Assembly: GCF_964340395.1 (NCBI RefSeq)
Contig: NC_135566.1
Span: forward strand, 20,631,297-20,695,296
Direction of reading: 5' to 3'
Length of the DNA stretch: 64,000 nucleotides
Source of the DNA: Glandiceps talaboti
Lineage: Eukaryota > Hemichordata > Enteropneusta > Spengelidae
A model generated the notes under the pieces. The model did no database searches. It saw nothing but the letters and a program-made list of their open reading frames with translations, and had not been told where the DNA came from. This document shows, one piece after another, positions 17,262 through 29,395 of this stretch. Positions within the stretch are counted from its first letter, which is position 1. Each line of letters opens with the position of its first letter. A program made the translations under genes and the position numbers.

Positions 17262-19786
17262 ATGGACCTACGTATCAGAGTAACGATTTTGGTCGCGTTT
17301 CTACTCTCTGTTTCTGCAGAACTACAACAACCCTACATAAGCGATCAGCCCGAAGATGGTCGAGGAGGAAACCAACAACTGGTGAGTCCTTAGCCATAGA
17401 TGCAAAGGAACAAAGGAATTCATTAATAATGGACGCCAAGATCCTTCTGCAACTACAAGTTGTACAATTATTTGCCGCTGACATTTTTGTTGAATCGTGT
17501 CGCCTTTTTACTCTACTTTTTCAGCTACTTATGGTAGACTTCAGTCACCATTGCCCTTTCCCCATATATGTAATGACAATCTGATCTGAAATATATTTTC
17601 TTCCAAGCATAGATTCTACTTTTTATTCATGTCTACATACATTTCAATTTTCTATTCAAAACAGTCTCGGTCACAACATGACAATTTCTCTCCAGCATCA
17701 CAATTTCTCTTGTGGTCATAAGACATAACAAAATTATTAAAACTCTATCAGTAGAGGGCGTCAATCTCTGCAATGAATAAATAGTAAGCTGTACAAGATT
17801 ATTCAACTTGTACAAGAGTTAATCCGTAAAGGAGACTTCACCCTAAAGGCCCAGTTTTGATTAGGGTTAAAATTTAGGTTGGGAAAAACGTGTTTGCTTG
17901 GCATAATTGTATTTTTAAAACTTTGTCCCGAACAATCTAGTGACAATCCATACTGCTCTACTCATAAGATAACACTAATGTGAGAACATAGGATTGAAAC
18001 CCACCCCTTTAAACTTGAAATCGGTAGACTCAGTCACTTGTAGTATTTAATGAGTTGTAATGGTTATCTGAGATACCGTGATAGTTGTGTTAGAATGTTT
18101 GCTGTAGATGTCACACATACAGATGAATATGACCTACTAGTTTTCGAAAGAAAGCCAACACCCTTGCCGAGGGATATGTATGTACGCGGTGCATCTCATA
18201 CTGTAGTGGTGACAGATGTACGTTTTCCATACAATCTGTTCTTCTAACAAGTACATATTGTACACATTTGAAGTGAAAGTGTATTTTCCAGTGTGTTATT
18301 AAATGAACAATAATATTTTTTGCAACAAACTATAAAACCAAACAAAGCAACGATATATATATGAACAGCAATAGTCTAGTTCCCCACGACCGTGTTCCGA
18401 TTTTACACTACGTTATCTTCACACAATTATACAGTAATATGTGAAGATAACGTTCGTGAAATCGGAACACAGTCGTCAGGAACTCGACTAGAACAGCACT
18501 GAGGACACACTTGAATGACATTAGCCAAGTAAGGCTTCTAAAGGCCAGGAATTCAATCTAATATTCTAAAATAAGTGTTATCTTGTCAGTGGAACCATGT
18601 GGATTATATCGGATCGCTCGTTTGTTGCTTGATGAGGACCAACTATTTCCAAAACTCTAACAGACAACTGGCTTTTAAACCCTAAACTAAGCTGAGCCTT
18701 TATTTAATCATTTTATCAATACAACATTTTTTTATCATATTCATTGCCTCCTTTATTTCGATTGATTTACAAAACTGGTTAAGATACAGTCACAGACAGT
18801 TAGTTTGAGTCCAGTGTTCTTCATTCCTGTAGACCGAGTACATCCTACATGTTTACGACAATCATTTAGGGAGCCTTCAGTACTTACCAGGGGAGTGCCG
18901 TGGAAAGTCACTTTTTACAAATCGGTCCTCAGGGGAGGGCCATATTTTAGAAAATAGATATTAGGAGATGGTCACATTTTACTTTGACTCACTTTTTATC
19001 GAATTTTGCGTTATTTTTGTGATTTTGGCATGGGCCATCAGTTCCAAATCCTACTGCTACTACATCCCACCACTGCCACCATTGTAAAGTAATATCATAA
19101 CATATCAGTGGAATGCAATGTATTAATTGTTAGTTGTGGTGTGAGCGGGTCTCACAATACTAAAGGGAAAACAAGATGGCAAGATATTGGGGATAATATA
19201 TCACTTTTTAGTACAAAGAGTTAAGGGAATGCGAAATTTCTGTAACGAATACAGGGGCACATGACAATGTAACACATTGGTGATTAGTGACGCATATACT
19301 GACGTATCAAATGTAGATAATACGGATTTCGACGACAATTTGACAAAAGTCACGGTCGCAATTATTGTTCGTAATTCATTTGCAAATGTTGTAAGGTGTG
19401 TTGTTATTCATGCAAATTAATTTAGTCACTACATCCCACCCTTACTTAGGATGACTGTCATTAACCCCCACATCTTAGGATGATTGTAACTAACCCACAT
19501 CTGAAATACACGCTTTGATTGAAGAAAACATAAAAACGCTAAAGAACAACGATACAACATTAATTAACGTGTCCCTCATTTTGTTTTACAGGAGTTCCAT
19601 AACGTTAAGCTCGACTTAAGTCACCGTCCAGCCTTTAACATAAAGGAATACGTGCAACTGACACAAAACCCAGGCTTAAAAATATTTAAGCTACCTGATC
19701 AGTTGCCGCTATCGAAATTCGCTCCTGGTGATGCATTGGCATGGGGTGACGGCCACGACGACCTAGCCAACGATGACATACTATAG
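17262..19786 (+). CDS. Small secreted protein, paralog 1 of a tandem pair, unrecognised family
   Basis: Exon 1 is 17262-17381 (ATG to a GTGAGT donor) and exon 2 is 19592-19786 (after TTTTGTTTTACAG), joined at phase 0. The product is 104 aa ending in TAG. Residues 1-19 (MDLRIRVTILVAFLLSVSA) form a signal peptide. The mature part is acidic and has no cysteine. Its best-conserved stretch is VKLDLSHRPAFNIKEY followed by IFKLPDQLP, matching IKVDSSHFPAFDVEAF and IKLNLPDPLP in paralog 2, and both proteins end in an acidic tail. No dibasic site indicates a peptide hormone. The single-exon reading frames are too short to be caught by ORF length, and the support is the paralog, splice sites and phase. 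Function is unknown. The intron holds a 120-bp foldback and a dispersed repeat. Confidence 0.8.
18372..18494. repeat. Near-perfect foldback (about 50-bp arms) in paralog 1 intron
   Basis: The left arm from about 18374 (TCTAGTTCC...GTGTTCCGATTTTAC...CGTTATCTTCACA) pairs with the right arm to about 18492 (TGTGAAGATAACG...GTGAAATCGGAACACAGTCGT...GGAACTCGACTAGA), leaving a loop of about 15 nt. It is either a palindromic miniature transposon or a transcribed hairpin. The equivalent intron of paralog 2 lacks it. Confidence 0.8.
18866..19030 (+). repeat. GGGAGCCTTCAGT dispersed repeat, copy 1
   Basis: Starts TTTAGGGAGCCTTCAGTACT and continues as G-rich DNA with 'GGTCACATTTTACAAA'-like segments. Two more copies in the same orientation are at about 28385-28540 and 30666-30860. 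It has no coding capacity, and no terminal repeats were recognised. Confidence 0.7.
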
Positions 19787-19949
19787 GGGATCGGGAGGAA
19801 GCTTTACACATGGATGGTATCACCTAGATGACTTGAAACGCGAGCTTCAATTCACTGCTTTGTAACACTGCATATTAGCCTACAATTTTGATATCATCGA
19901 AGAAGTGGGCTTTTGCTACCTGTTGTATAATATTATCATAAAACTATGA

Positions 19950-20027
<78 letters not shown>

Positions 20028-20660
20028 CCAACCAACAAAAAGAATTTGTATAGCGCCAGAATCCAATACGACGTAATTTTCTATGGCACTGAACAGAAAA
20101 TAGATCAATGTAAAAAGTTAGAGAAAACTCTTGCAAACAGATGTGTCTTGATGTCCTTCTTGAATTTATCGACAGTTGAGGAAGGACGAAATCAAGTAGT
20201 ATTTTGATTCCCTCGATATTGTAGTAGTTACGTTTGGGTTAATGCATGTACACACAATGACAAGACTGTAAGTTTCCTACGTGATATTTAAAAAAACCCA
20301 CATAACTCTCAGTTGATATAGAAAATTTCGTTTTGAATCCTGATGATGACTATGCTCTTTGACTAGCAGAAGTCTCTTAGTATTTATAATACATGCAAAT
20401 ATATTCAAAATATTTGAAAAGTTACTATAAAGCTAATGGTATTGTAATATGTATATACATTTTGATGTTGAAAGTTAAAGCTGGACATTTATGTAGACGT
20501 GGTAAAAGGAACTGGTCATTTATGAACTTGTAATATATAATAAGAAGCTTTATGTGTAGATATAGATAAGACTCTCTGAGTCTTAGGTCGTAGCATTAAC
20601 CATCGTTAATGCTGTACATGGTGATTTATAAAGTGAATGAATAAAGAAATTGCGTGCTGA
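19787..20660 (+). other. 3' UTR of paralog 1, with (AATC)n and polyA signal
   Basis: Includes (AATC)n at about 19948-20027, followed by a segment with TTTGTATAGCGCCAGAATCC, typical of dispersed elements in marine invertebrates. The last 350 bp (GAAAATTTCGTTTT, TTTGACTAGCAG, ATTAAC(C/A)ATCGTTAA) align with 27085-27432 downstream of paralog 2. The shared polyadenylation signal AATAAA is at 20640-20645. Confidence 0.65.
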
Positions 20661-20978
20661 AGCTGATATATCATGGTTGATATAGTGTATTTGTGTAATT
20701 TCGTGCCTTGGGTTTCTTCCCATGGTATCAACACCAATATGTGAAAGCGTAACTATAAAGACATGGGGAGGATAAGAGATGATTACCTCATTACCAGGTA
20801 CTGTATTTGGAAAAGTTATCACCAGTTTATATGTATGATAGAGTTTAGAATCAGAGAAATTATCTGGGTTTATTATTATTACATCGGATTTTTCATCTTT
20901 AGGATTTGATGACATTCGGTTAAATCATGTTCTTCATAATTATAAACTTATTCATGTAATATACAAGAACTTCACAAC

Positions 20979-21607
20979 TTAGGGGTGGACCATTTGATAT
21001 CCTGGGGGGGGGGGCTTGGAAGATTCCGGGGGGGGGGAAGATGCCAAGTGGATTTGCTTGAAAAAAAAATCCGGATATGAGTGGGTGATGGAAAAAAAAT
21101 GGACCCCTGCTGCTAGAAAAAAAATCTTGGCAGGGAAATGATACACAGGTTCGAGTATACTGTTCAACCTGCTCGTACCTCTCCAACCAGGACACTTGTC
21201 AAATCATGACAAACAGTTTCAAACACATGGAATAACCTAAAAATTGCCTAAATAGAAAGAAAAATCTACAGATTTGGCAGGGGGACCCCTTGGACGCCAT
21301 CACCCCAGAGGCTACTCATTCGTTAAACCAACAATAAGATTCACCAAAACTGGTACAAAAAAACTTGAAAAGCTTCTAGGGGAGACCCCCTAGGACCCCC
21401 CCCCCCCCATATGAGGTAGATACATGTATGTCCAGGCCTCAAATCAAAGTTCTTCCCTCCACCTCTTACTGTCAAGATGCTATGAAACTTTATTTCAAAA
21501 ATGTTTCAACCATGTGTAGTTGCTTTTTACAATTGAAAGACTTGAAAAGACTCTCCACCAATCTTCCAAGCCCCCCCCCCCAGGATATCGAATGGTCTAC
21601 CCCTTAG
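20979..21607. mobile_element. Non-autonomous element with about 45-bp terminal inverted repeats
   Basis: The left end CTTAGGGGTGGACCATTTGA, then TATCC, a G-run and CTTGGAAGATT, is mirrored at the right end by AATCTTCCAAG, a C-run and GGATATCGAATGGTCTACCC CTTAG. The interior is non-coding with further G/C homopolymer runs. The ends are diverged, so the element is old. The target duplication is unclear. Confidence 0.7.
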
Positions 21608-22158
21608 GAAAGATGAAGGAAACTTACATTCCACACAAGTCCCTGATGCATTTCTTTTCTTCACTCTCAACCATATATTCTTCTTGTCTACATGTGATGT
21701 AATGTATTGTAATATTGATAATGAGCAGTAATGCTGAAAGTAAATACATAATATTGAATAGTATGCAAATAATCAACTAAAAGAGCTTCAAAAAGACATA
21801 AATATTGTGATGCAATCAAACAAAGCGCCTCTTTTATATGTTTTGGGATTGGGTAGGAATTACGAACGAATTACAAACGTTATCATTGTAGGTTAGAAAT
21901 TAATTGGACCACAATGTCAGTGGTAAACAATTCAACTATCTTTAACAATACTAGAAAACGGTCTCCTTATCATAGCACTACGTAAATTTTCTCACATGTA
22001 CACTATTACCACAGGACATAGCAAGATGCAATCCGAAAGAAAGATATATGGTTCTTCTATAGTTATCTGTTATACCATTGGGCCTGCTGACAGACATGAA
22101 TATCGGGTATTCGATGTATGCGTCAGGATGAAGCTTCCAAAAGGCGAAGTTTGAGATC
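21608..22158. other. Intergenic spacer between the paralogs
   Basis: AT-rich, no tandem repeat or exon recognised. Confidence 0.4.
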
Positions 22159-22484
22159 AAAGCGACTTGTAATTAATCTCTAAAATTATATCTAACATTT
22201 TATATAGCTATCTGTAAGTTAAACACGATGGTGAGTTTACTGATAGTATTAATATACTATAGGTAATCAAGGTAACTATATCAACTGGAGGCAAGTATCC
22301 ATTGAGGTCAATCTGCCACTATTTTTAGTTGGTAATCGTTTGTGATCACGTGGTTGCTTGCTTGGCGGTATTTTATTGGTTATGAAAGTCTGGAAAATGC
22401 GTTTCTGTCATAATTGCAGTAGTCATTGTTTATCAACTGATAGTGTTAACTTTTCACCACCACTGACGTTTTGGAGACGACAAC
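22159..22484 (+). promoter_or_regulatory. Promoter block of secreted paralog 2
   Basis: Same ordered motifs as 17021-17261: GTAATTAATCTCTAA, TATCAACTGGAGG, GAGGTCAAT, E-box CACGTG at 22347-22352, TGCTTGCTTGGC, ATTGG at 22375-22379, GCGTTTCTGTC and GGAGACGACA before the ATG. Between the motifs the two promoters have drifted and contain small indels. Confidence 0.6.
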
Positions 22485-25400
22485 ATGAACCTACGTATAG
22501 GAACAACATTACTGGTCGCATTTCTACTTTCTGTTTCTGTAGCACAACAAGACCAAAGTCAAGACCAGCCAGAAACTGGTGAAGCAGAAAACCAAGAACA
22601 AGCACAGGTGAGATCAATTGTTTAATGTAGGATAAACAAAAGTAAATTCATTTCTTTAGGCGTCACACCACCCCCACCCCCCGCGTATACGTATGTTGTA
22701 AGCTTATGTAGTGCTATGAATACAAAGCCAGTACGTAATAGTATGTAGTGCTATGAATACAAAATCAGTATAGTAGTATGTAGTGATATGAATATAAAGC
22801 CAGTATGCAGTAGCATGTAGAGCTATGAATACAAAGCCAGTACGTAGTAGTATGTAGTAATATGAATACAAAGCCAGTATGTAGTAGTATGTAGTACTAT
22901 GAATACAAAGCCAGTATGTAGTAGTATGTAGTGCTATGAATACACAGCCAGTATGTAGTAGTATGTAGTACTATGAATACAAAGCCAGTATGTACATGTA
23001 GTATGTAGTGTTACGAATACAAAGCCAGTATGTAGTAGTAGTATGTAGTGCTACGAATACAATGCCAGTATGTAATAGTATGTAGTGCTACGAATACAGA
23101 GCCAGTATGTAGTAGTATGTAGTGCTTTTTATTATTATTACTATAAAATATCTTTATTCAGGGTAAAACTCAATAAGCGTTACAAACAACGCAGAGCGTT
23201 GCAGGGTCGGCTTCTTTCCATTGAGGATCTCATACTTCAAATCAACAATCACACAAAAGTCCACTTACAAATACTAAAACACATTAGGACATAAAATACA
23301 CACATTGTGACAATATAGCTCCAGATAAATAAAATAACTGCTAGGCAGAAGAAATGTCTCTGTAATTGTCTTTTAAGTGTTTAATGGTTTTAGCCTGCTT
23401 TACATGTTCAGGTAACGAATTCCATAGATTTCCTCCCTTGTGAGTGAATTTGCGGAGAGCTTAGTTATTGTGAGCTGGTTTGATATATACACTGCTAGCT
23501 TTACTAAAACGTGTATTATAATCATGAATTTTGGAAACAGGTGTGAAGCATTGTAACAAATAGGGGGGAACAGTACCATGGTAACATTTGTACATCATGG
23601 AACAAATGTGAAATTTATGTCTTTCTATCAACGAGTGCCATTCTAAAATTTGTCTGACTTTAACTGAAGGGATCTGTGGGTGGCAATTTAGGACTACCTT
23701 CCCTGCCCTGTTTTGTAGAGTTTGTAGTTTAGAAATTAGCTTATTTGTACAGTTAGACCAGATGATATCCCCGTAATCAAACATTGGCAATACCATGGAA
23801 TTGACCAGCATTTTGGCAGTTTTTTGAGGTAAAGCAGACCTAATTTTACGGATAATACCTAACCGCTGTGAGATTTTGGCACTTATATGGGCAATGTGTG
23901 ATTCCCAGGTGAGAAGTGGGTCAAACCATATACCAAGGTATTTAAATGTGCTGACCTGTTGTAAGATTTCATTGTTGATCTTGATATTCAAATTATTTGA
24001 AGTATTGTACATTTTTCTCCTCGGACCGAATACCATACACTTTGTCTTTTTTACATTCAGTGTCAATTTATTAGCGTTTAACCAATCATGGATTGACCTC
24101 ATGTCTTCGTGTAACTTGCTACGAATACAATGCCAGTATGTAGTAGTATGTAGCGCTACGAATACAATGCCAGTATGTAGTAGTATGTAGTGCTACGAAT
24201 ACAATGCCAGTATGTAGTAGTATGTAGCGCTACGAATACAATGCCAGTATGTAGTAGTATGTAGTGCTATGAATACAAAGCCAGTATGTAGTAGTATGTA
24301 GTGCTATGAATACAATGCCAGTATGTAGTAGTATGTAGCGCTACGAATACAATGCCAGTATGTAGTAGTATGTAGTACTATGAATACAAAACCAGTATGT
24401 AGTAGTATATGTAGTGCTATGAATACAAAGCCAATATGTAGTAGTATGCAGTGCTATGAATACAAAGCCAGTATGTAGTAGTATGTAGTACTATGAATAC
24501 AAAACCAGTATGTAGTAGTATATGTAGTGCTATGAATACAAAACCAGTATGTAGTAGTATGCAGTGCTATGAATACAAAGCCAGTATGTAGTAGTATGTA
24601 GTGCTATGAATACAAAGCCAGTATGTAGTAGTATGTAGTACTATGAATACAAAACCAGTATGTAGTAGTATATGTAGTGCTATGAATACAAAACCAGTAT
24701 GTAGTAGTATGCAGTGCTACGAATACAATGCCAGTATGTAGTAGTATGTAGTACTATGAATACAAAACCAGTATGTAGTAGTATATGTAGTGCTATGAAT
24801 ACAAAACCAGTATGTAGTAGTATGCAGTGCTATGAATACAAAGCCAGTATGTAGTAGTATGTAGTGCTATGAATTCAAAGCCAATATGTAGTAGCATGTA
24901 GTGCTATGAATACAAAGCCAGTATGTAGTAGTATGTAGTACTATGAATACAAAACCAGTATGTAGTACTATGAATACAAAGCCAGTATGTAGTAGTAGTG
25001 CATGTATGTAGTGCTATGAATACAAAGCCAGTATGTAGTAGTATGTAGTGATATGAATACAGAGCCAGTATGTAGTGAGAAAATTTTAATAGTGGTTGTG
25101 TGTACAAGAAGAGAAATAAATATGTTCGAAAAAAGCCAACACTCTTGTCGAGGGATATGTATGTATTGATATTGTGACGGCAGATGTAAATTTTGCAAAC
25201 AATCTGTTATTATTTTATAAGGTTAAATAGGTGTACATTTAGACAGCGTTTTCCAGTGTGACAAAATGAACAATACTTTCATCAAGTACAACGAACTATA
25301 AAATCTAAAAATCGACACATTAAACATATACGGAAAAGTACAGAGGACTCACTTGAATGACGGCGACAAATCATTCAATGTTGAGTAAATGTAAAGCGTC

Positions 25401-26856
25401 TAAAGACCGTGGATTCAATCCAAAGTTCGCAAATGAATGAACCATATGATTTATATCGGATCGCTGTTTAGTTTTGTTGAGGACCAACTATTTCCAAAAC
25501 TATAACAGACAACTGGCTTTTAAAACCTAAACTAAACTGAGCCTTTATTTAATCATTTTATCAATACAACAATTTTTATCATATTCATTGCCTCCTTCAC
25601 GTAGACCGAGTACCTACATTTACAATGCAACCAGCGGATAAATTTCTGTATCGAATGCATTTCAATATGACAGCGTATACAGCCTTCACAAAAATCATTC
25701 CGCAATTGCTTGTATACTTCCATATTGGAAACACACTAAAGGAATGAGCAAAAGTTTCGGTGGGGAGGCAACCGAAACCACTTTGGGATGCGAAGTGGGA
25801 GGGGTACTTGTAAATGGTGAAGGTCTGAAAGAGGGTCCGTGAAAGCGACGCGTACGTGGTGTGTGCCTTAATATATATGTGTATGTTCATCACAGTAATG
25901 TGTAGACAATATAGTAAAGTATTGAGACTAAAATATGGGCATTGAAGACAATATTCAAGTACTCTATGGTTTTCAATAATGTGTATGGTTATACATGTTA
26001 TGGCGCTAATCAAAAGTCCTACATTTCCTTATTTTCAAAAAGGCTCTTATCGTGCGAGGGCAAACTCCCCACTAGCGATCAATGGTGATACTGTTTCTCC
26101 CTCGAATTAAGATTGAAGATAAAATTCCTGCTGGCTAAATATCTCAAAATATGAGATCTCTCATTGCAAAGCCCACTTTGTACTGAAATGTCTTCTTATG
26201 TATTGACGCTGAAGTCGATTGCTATCGTTATTTTAATGCAGTGTACCATATAATTGTACAGCTCCAAAATTGAAGGTGTACTGTTTAATTGCACATCTCC
26301 AAAATTGAAGGTGTACCGTGTAATTGCACAAGGCCTTTTAAAAATATCTGTGTATGGGGGGGGGGGGGGGTTACGAAAATTCATGGGTTCATTTCGGGGT
26401 GGTGGTATTTTGAGAGCGTGAAGGGATGGCTAGGATTTGTTTTAGACCAAAATATCATCTCCTATGCCCACCTCCTCCCCCTACCTAAGGATGGTTATAG
26501 TTTAACTCATCTGAAATGCCCCCGCTAATAAGGAAACATAAAAACGCTACAGAGAACAATAATACAATATTGGTGATTATATATCTGATGTTCTGAATCA
26601 AAGTTTTCCCCACTTTATTTTACAGGATATCCCTAAAGCTGATCCTATTAAGGTTGATTCAAGTCATTTCCCTGCCTTCGACGTAGAGGCTTTTAAAAAG
26701 AGATACTCGCACCTCATGCCAAAAGAAAGCCTGGACTTACAACCAATCAAGTTAAACCTTCCTGATCCCTTGCCTACTCAGCAATGGACTCGTATGGTCA
26801 AATCCACCAAAAACAGTGACGTGGAGAATGTTCACGACGAAGACGGCGTAATATAA
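22485..26856 (+). CDS. Small secreted protein, paralog 2 of a tandem pair, unrecognised family
   Basis: Exon 1 is 22485-22607 (donor GTGAGA) and exon 2 is 26626-26856 (after TTATTTTACAG), joined at phase 0. The product is 117 aa ending in TAA. The signal peptide is about residues 1-20 (MNLRIGTTLLVAFLLSVSVA). A Gln/Glu-rich linker follows, then exon 2 with IKVDSSHFPAFDVEAFKKRY, IKLNLPDPLP and an acidic C-terminus ending DEDGVI. No cysteines, so no disulfide-rich fold. The exon structure, phase, signal peptide, core motif, intron segments (25435-25600 matches 18595-18780) and 3' UTR are shared with paralog 1. The 4-kb intron is enlarged by a 37-bp minisatellite with a retrotransposon inserted in it. 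Function is unknown. The proteins have diverged strongly while the architecture is kept, which suggests two working genes. Confidence 0.8.
22690..25080. repeat. 37-bp minisatellite in paralog 2 intron, split by a retrotransposon
   Basis: Roughly 35-40 copies of a unit of about 37 bp made of GTAGTGCTATGAATACAAAG, CCAGTATG and TAGTAGTATG. Left block is 22690-23120, right block 24113-25080. Copies vary (TACGAATACAATGCC, TATGAATACAAAACC) and form patchy higher-order blocks. Absent from the intron of paralog 1, so it expanded after the duplication. Confidence 0.95.
23121..24115 (-). mobile_element. 5'-truncated non-LTR retrotransposon (RT C-terminal part) inserted in the minisatellite
   Basis: On the minus strand 24102-23461 encodes the end of a reverse transcriptase ORF: DWLNANKLTLN, TFKYLGIWFDP, MFDYGDIIWSN and LQTLQNRAGKVVL are typical of the CR1/L2/jockey-type thumb and C-terminal region. 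A TAA at 23461-23463 interrupts the frame, which continues as ALRKFTHKGG, NLWNSLP and so on to about 23355. This is one nonsense mutation in an otherwise open remnant. The 3' end has an A/TAA-rich tail. TGCT flanks both ends, giving a possible short target duplication. The palm domain and endonuclease are absent. Confidence 0.85.
25081..26620. other. Remaining intron of paralog 2
   Basis: Contains sequence homologous to the paralog 1 intron (25120-25200 and 25435-25600), a two-copy 48-bp repeat near 26245-26330 and a G-homopolymer at about 26357. No exon is supported. Confidence 0.5.
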
Positions 26857-27432
26857 TGTCGGCCATGATGCTTTACAAACAGATGACTAAGATGGTGACA
26901 TATCTAGACGAAAGTTAGAACGCACGCTTCAGTGATTTTGCAGCATAGCTTTTTAGCCTACCAATATCCCAGAAGTTTGCTTTTGTTATCCACTTACATA
27001 TAACAGTGCATTGGCACATCATAAAATAATGTTTATAAATGAACAGTACATTTCATACATATAAGGCTTGGATGATTTTGGAAAATTTCGTTTTCAATCT
27101 TGACGACTACACCCTTTTGACTAGCAGGGACCTTTTCAGTATTACATATTTTATTTATACATGTGCAAATGAATCATAAGATTTGACAAGCTGTGATATA
27201 TTGCGGTGCTCAAAGTTGAAATCGGCCATTTTCAGTAATACAGACGTGTTATAAGGAACTTGTTAATTTTTAGCATGTAATAAAAAATAAAAGAATCTTA
27301 TTAAATGTGTAAATATACATTGGACCATACTGTCCGACAGTTAGTATGGTAGAAGTATTAACAATCGTTAAACTTACTGCTGTACAAGCCATGGGGATTT
27401 ATATGGAGCGAATCAATAAAGTAATTGTTTGT
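26857..27432 (+). other. 3' UTR of paralog 2 with polyA signal
   Basis: Aligns with the 3' UTR of paralog 1 (GGAAAATTTCGTTTTCAATC, TTTTGACTAGCAGGGA, ATTAACAATCGTTAA). It ends with AATAAA at 27415-27420 in the context AATCAATAAAGTAATTG, equivalent to AATGAATAAAGAAATTG in paralog 1. Confidence 0.65.
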
Positions 27433-27737
27433 TGAAGCCAATTTATCATAGTTTCTTGTGGTGTGTGGTTTTCGTTTTGTTCCAAATGATTATATGTATG
27501 CATCTTTTCCTCCCCACATGGCCGGGAAGAGGAGGTTACATATATGGATTGAAGAGTCAGCTGAAAGACATTCATGAAACCCATAAACTCCCCACTCCCC
27601 ACCATTTAACTTTGCCAGTAGTTTTATCTTTTACACACACACTTCAAGAAGAAAAGTAAATTATTACAAGAAGGCTATGACAAGGAACGGAACATCAAGT
27701 GAAATTCACTGACGTTCAGTCACTTATGACTAAATAT

Positions 27738-28060
27738 TATTCTATTCTATTCTATTCTATTCTATTCTATTCTATTCTATTCTATTCTATTCTATTCTAT
27801 TCTCAGACTGTTCTTTTCTGTTCTATTCTATATACTATACTATTCTGTTCTATTCTATTCTATTCTATTCTATTCTATTCTATTCTATTCTATTCCATTC
27901 TATTCCATTCCATTCCATTCCATTCCATTCCATTCCATTCCATTCCATTCCATTCCATTCCATTCCATTCTATTCTATTCTATTCTATTCTATTCTATTC
28001 TATTCTATTCTATTCTATTCTATTCTATTCTATTCTATTCTATTCTATTCTATTCTATTC
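27738..28060. repeat. (TATTC)n / (CATTC)n pentanucleotide satellite
   Basis: About 65 pentamers of TATTC with a central block of CATTC from about 27893 to 27969. The frame is open across it only because period 5 gives a repeated stop-free pattern. Confidence 0.95.
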
Positions 28061-28384
28061 AAGAATGGTCATAATACAAAGTGCAAACACCGGTGACGGT
28101 ATTTTTTGAATATTCGTAAATACCTAATAACTCCATTATTTTGTATTATGACCATCGCCCTTTTTATCGACGGACAACAAGACAGAGGACTCAGCGGAGA
28201 GAGTGCAGACAGCGAGTGTGATGAAGACCAGCTGCGATGAATATAATAACTGAATGAATCAATAAATAAGACAGTGTTCTATCTATTTGAGTTGGGTCCA
28301 TCTCCTTGCTTGTCAATGACGACACATCTATTTGTATACAAAAATGTAGCTACGTGCGTACACAAATACATTTACCCTTAGGTG

Positions 28385-28540
28385 ATTTAGGGAGCCTTCA
28401 GTATTTCCAGGCGGAGGGCCGGAGGAAATCACACATGGTCTGTTAAGTAAAACATGACCCCCTCCATTCCCCATTTGTAAAAAGTGACCCTCCCCTTTGT
28501 CCAAATTTGTAAAACATAACCCCCCCCCCATATACTGAAA
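28385..28540 (+). repeat. GGGAGCCTTCAGT dispersed repeat, copy 2
   Basis: TTTAGGGAGCCTTCAGTATT followed by GGAGGGCCGGAGGAA and C-rich runs, homologous to 18866 and 30666. Confidence 0.65.
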
Positions 28541-28689
28541 CGTCAATCAATATTCGCATGATATGTATACATACAAATTAAATGATTTTGACTCTGTATT
28601 AGAAAGCAATATTTGTACAGATAAAGTGACAAACAGTAAAAGACTGGCTAGTTACCTTTCAATCTAGTTAGTATCTAAAAGGTACTTTC

Positions 28690-29395
<706 letters not shown>

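Noticed and set aside
20583-20915. 110-codon minus-strand frame
   Set aside because: Overlaps the 3' UTR shared by the two secreted paralogs and has no homology that I recognise.
27738-28060. Phe-Tyr-Ser-Ile repetitive open frame
   Set aside because: Pentanucleotide satellite artefact.
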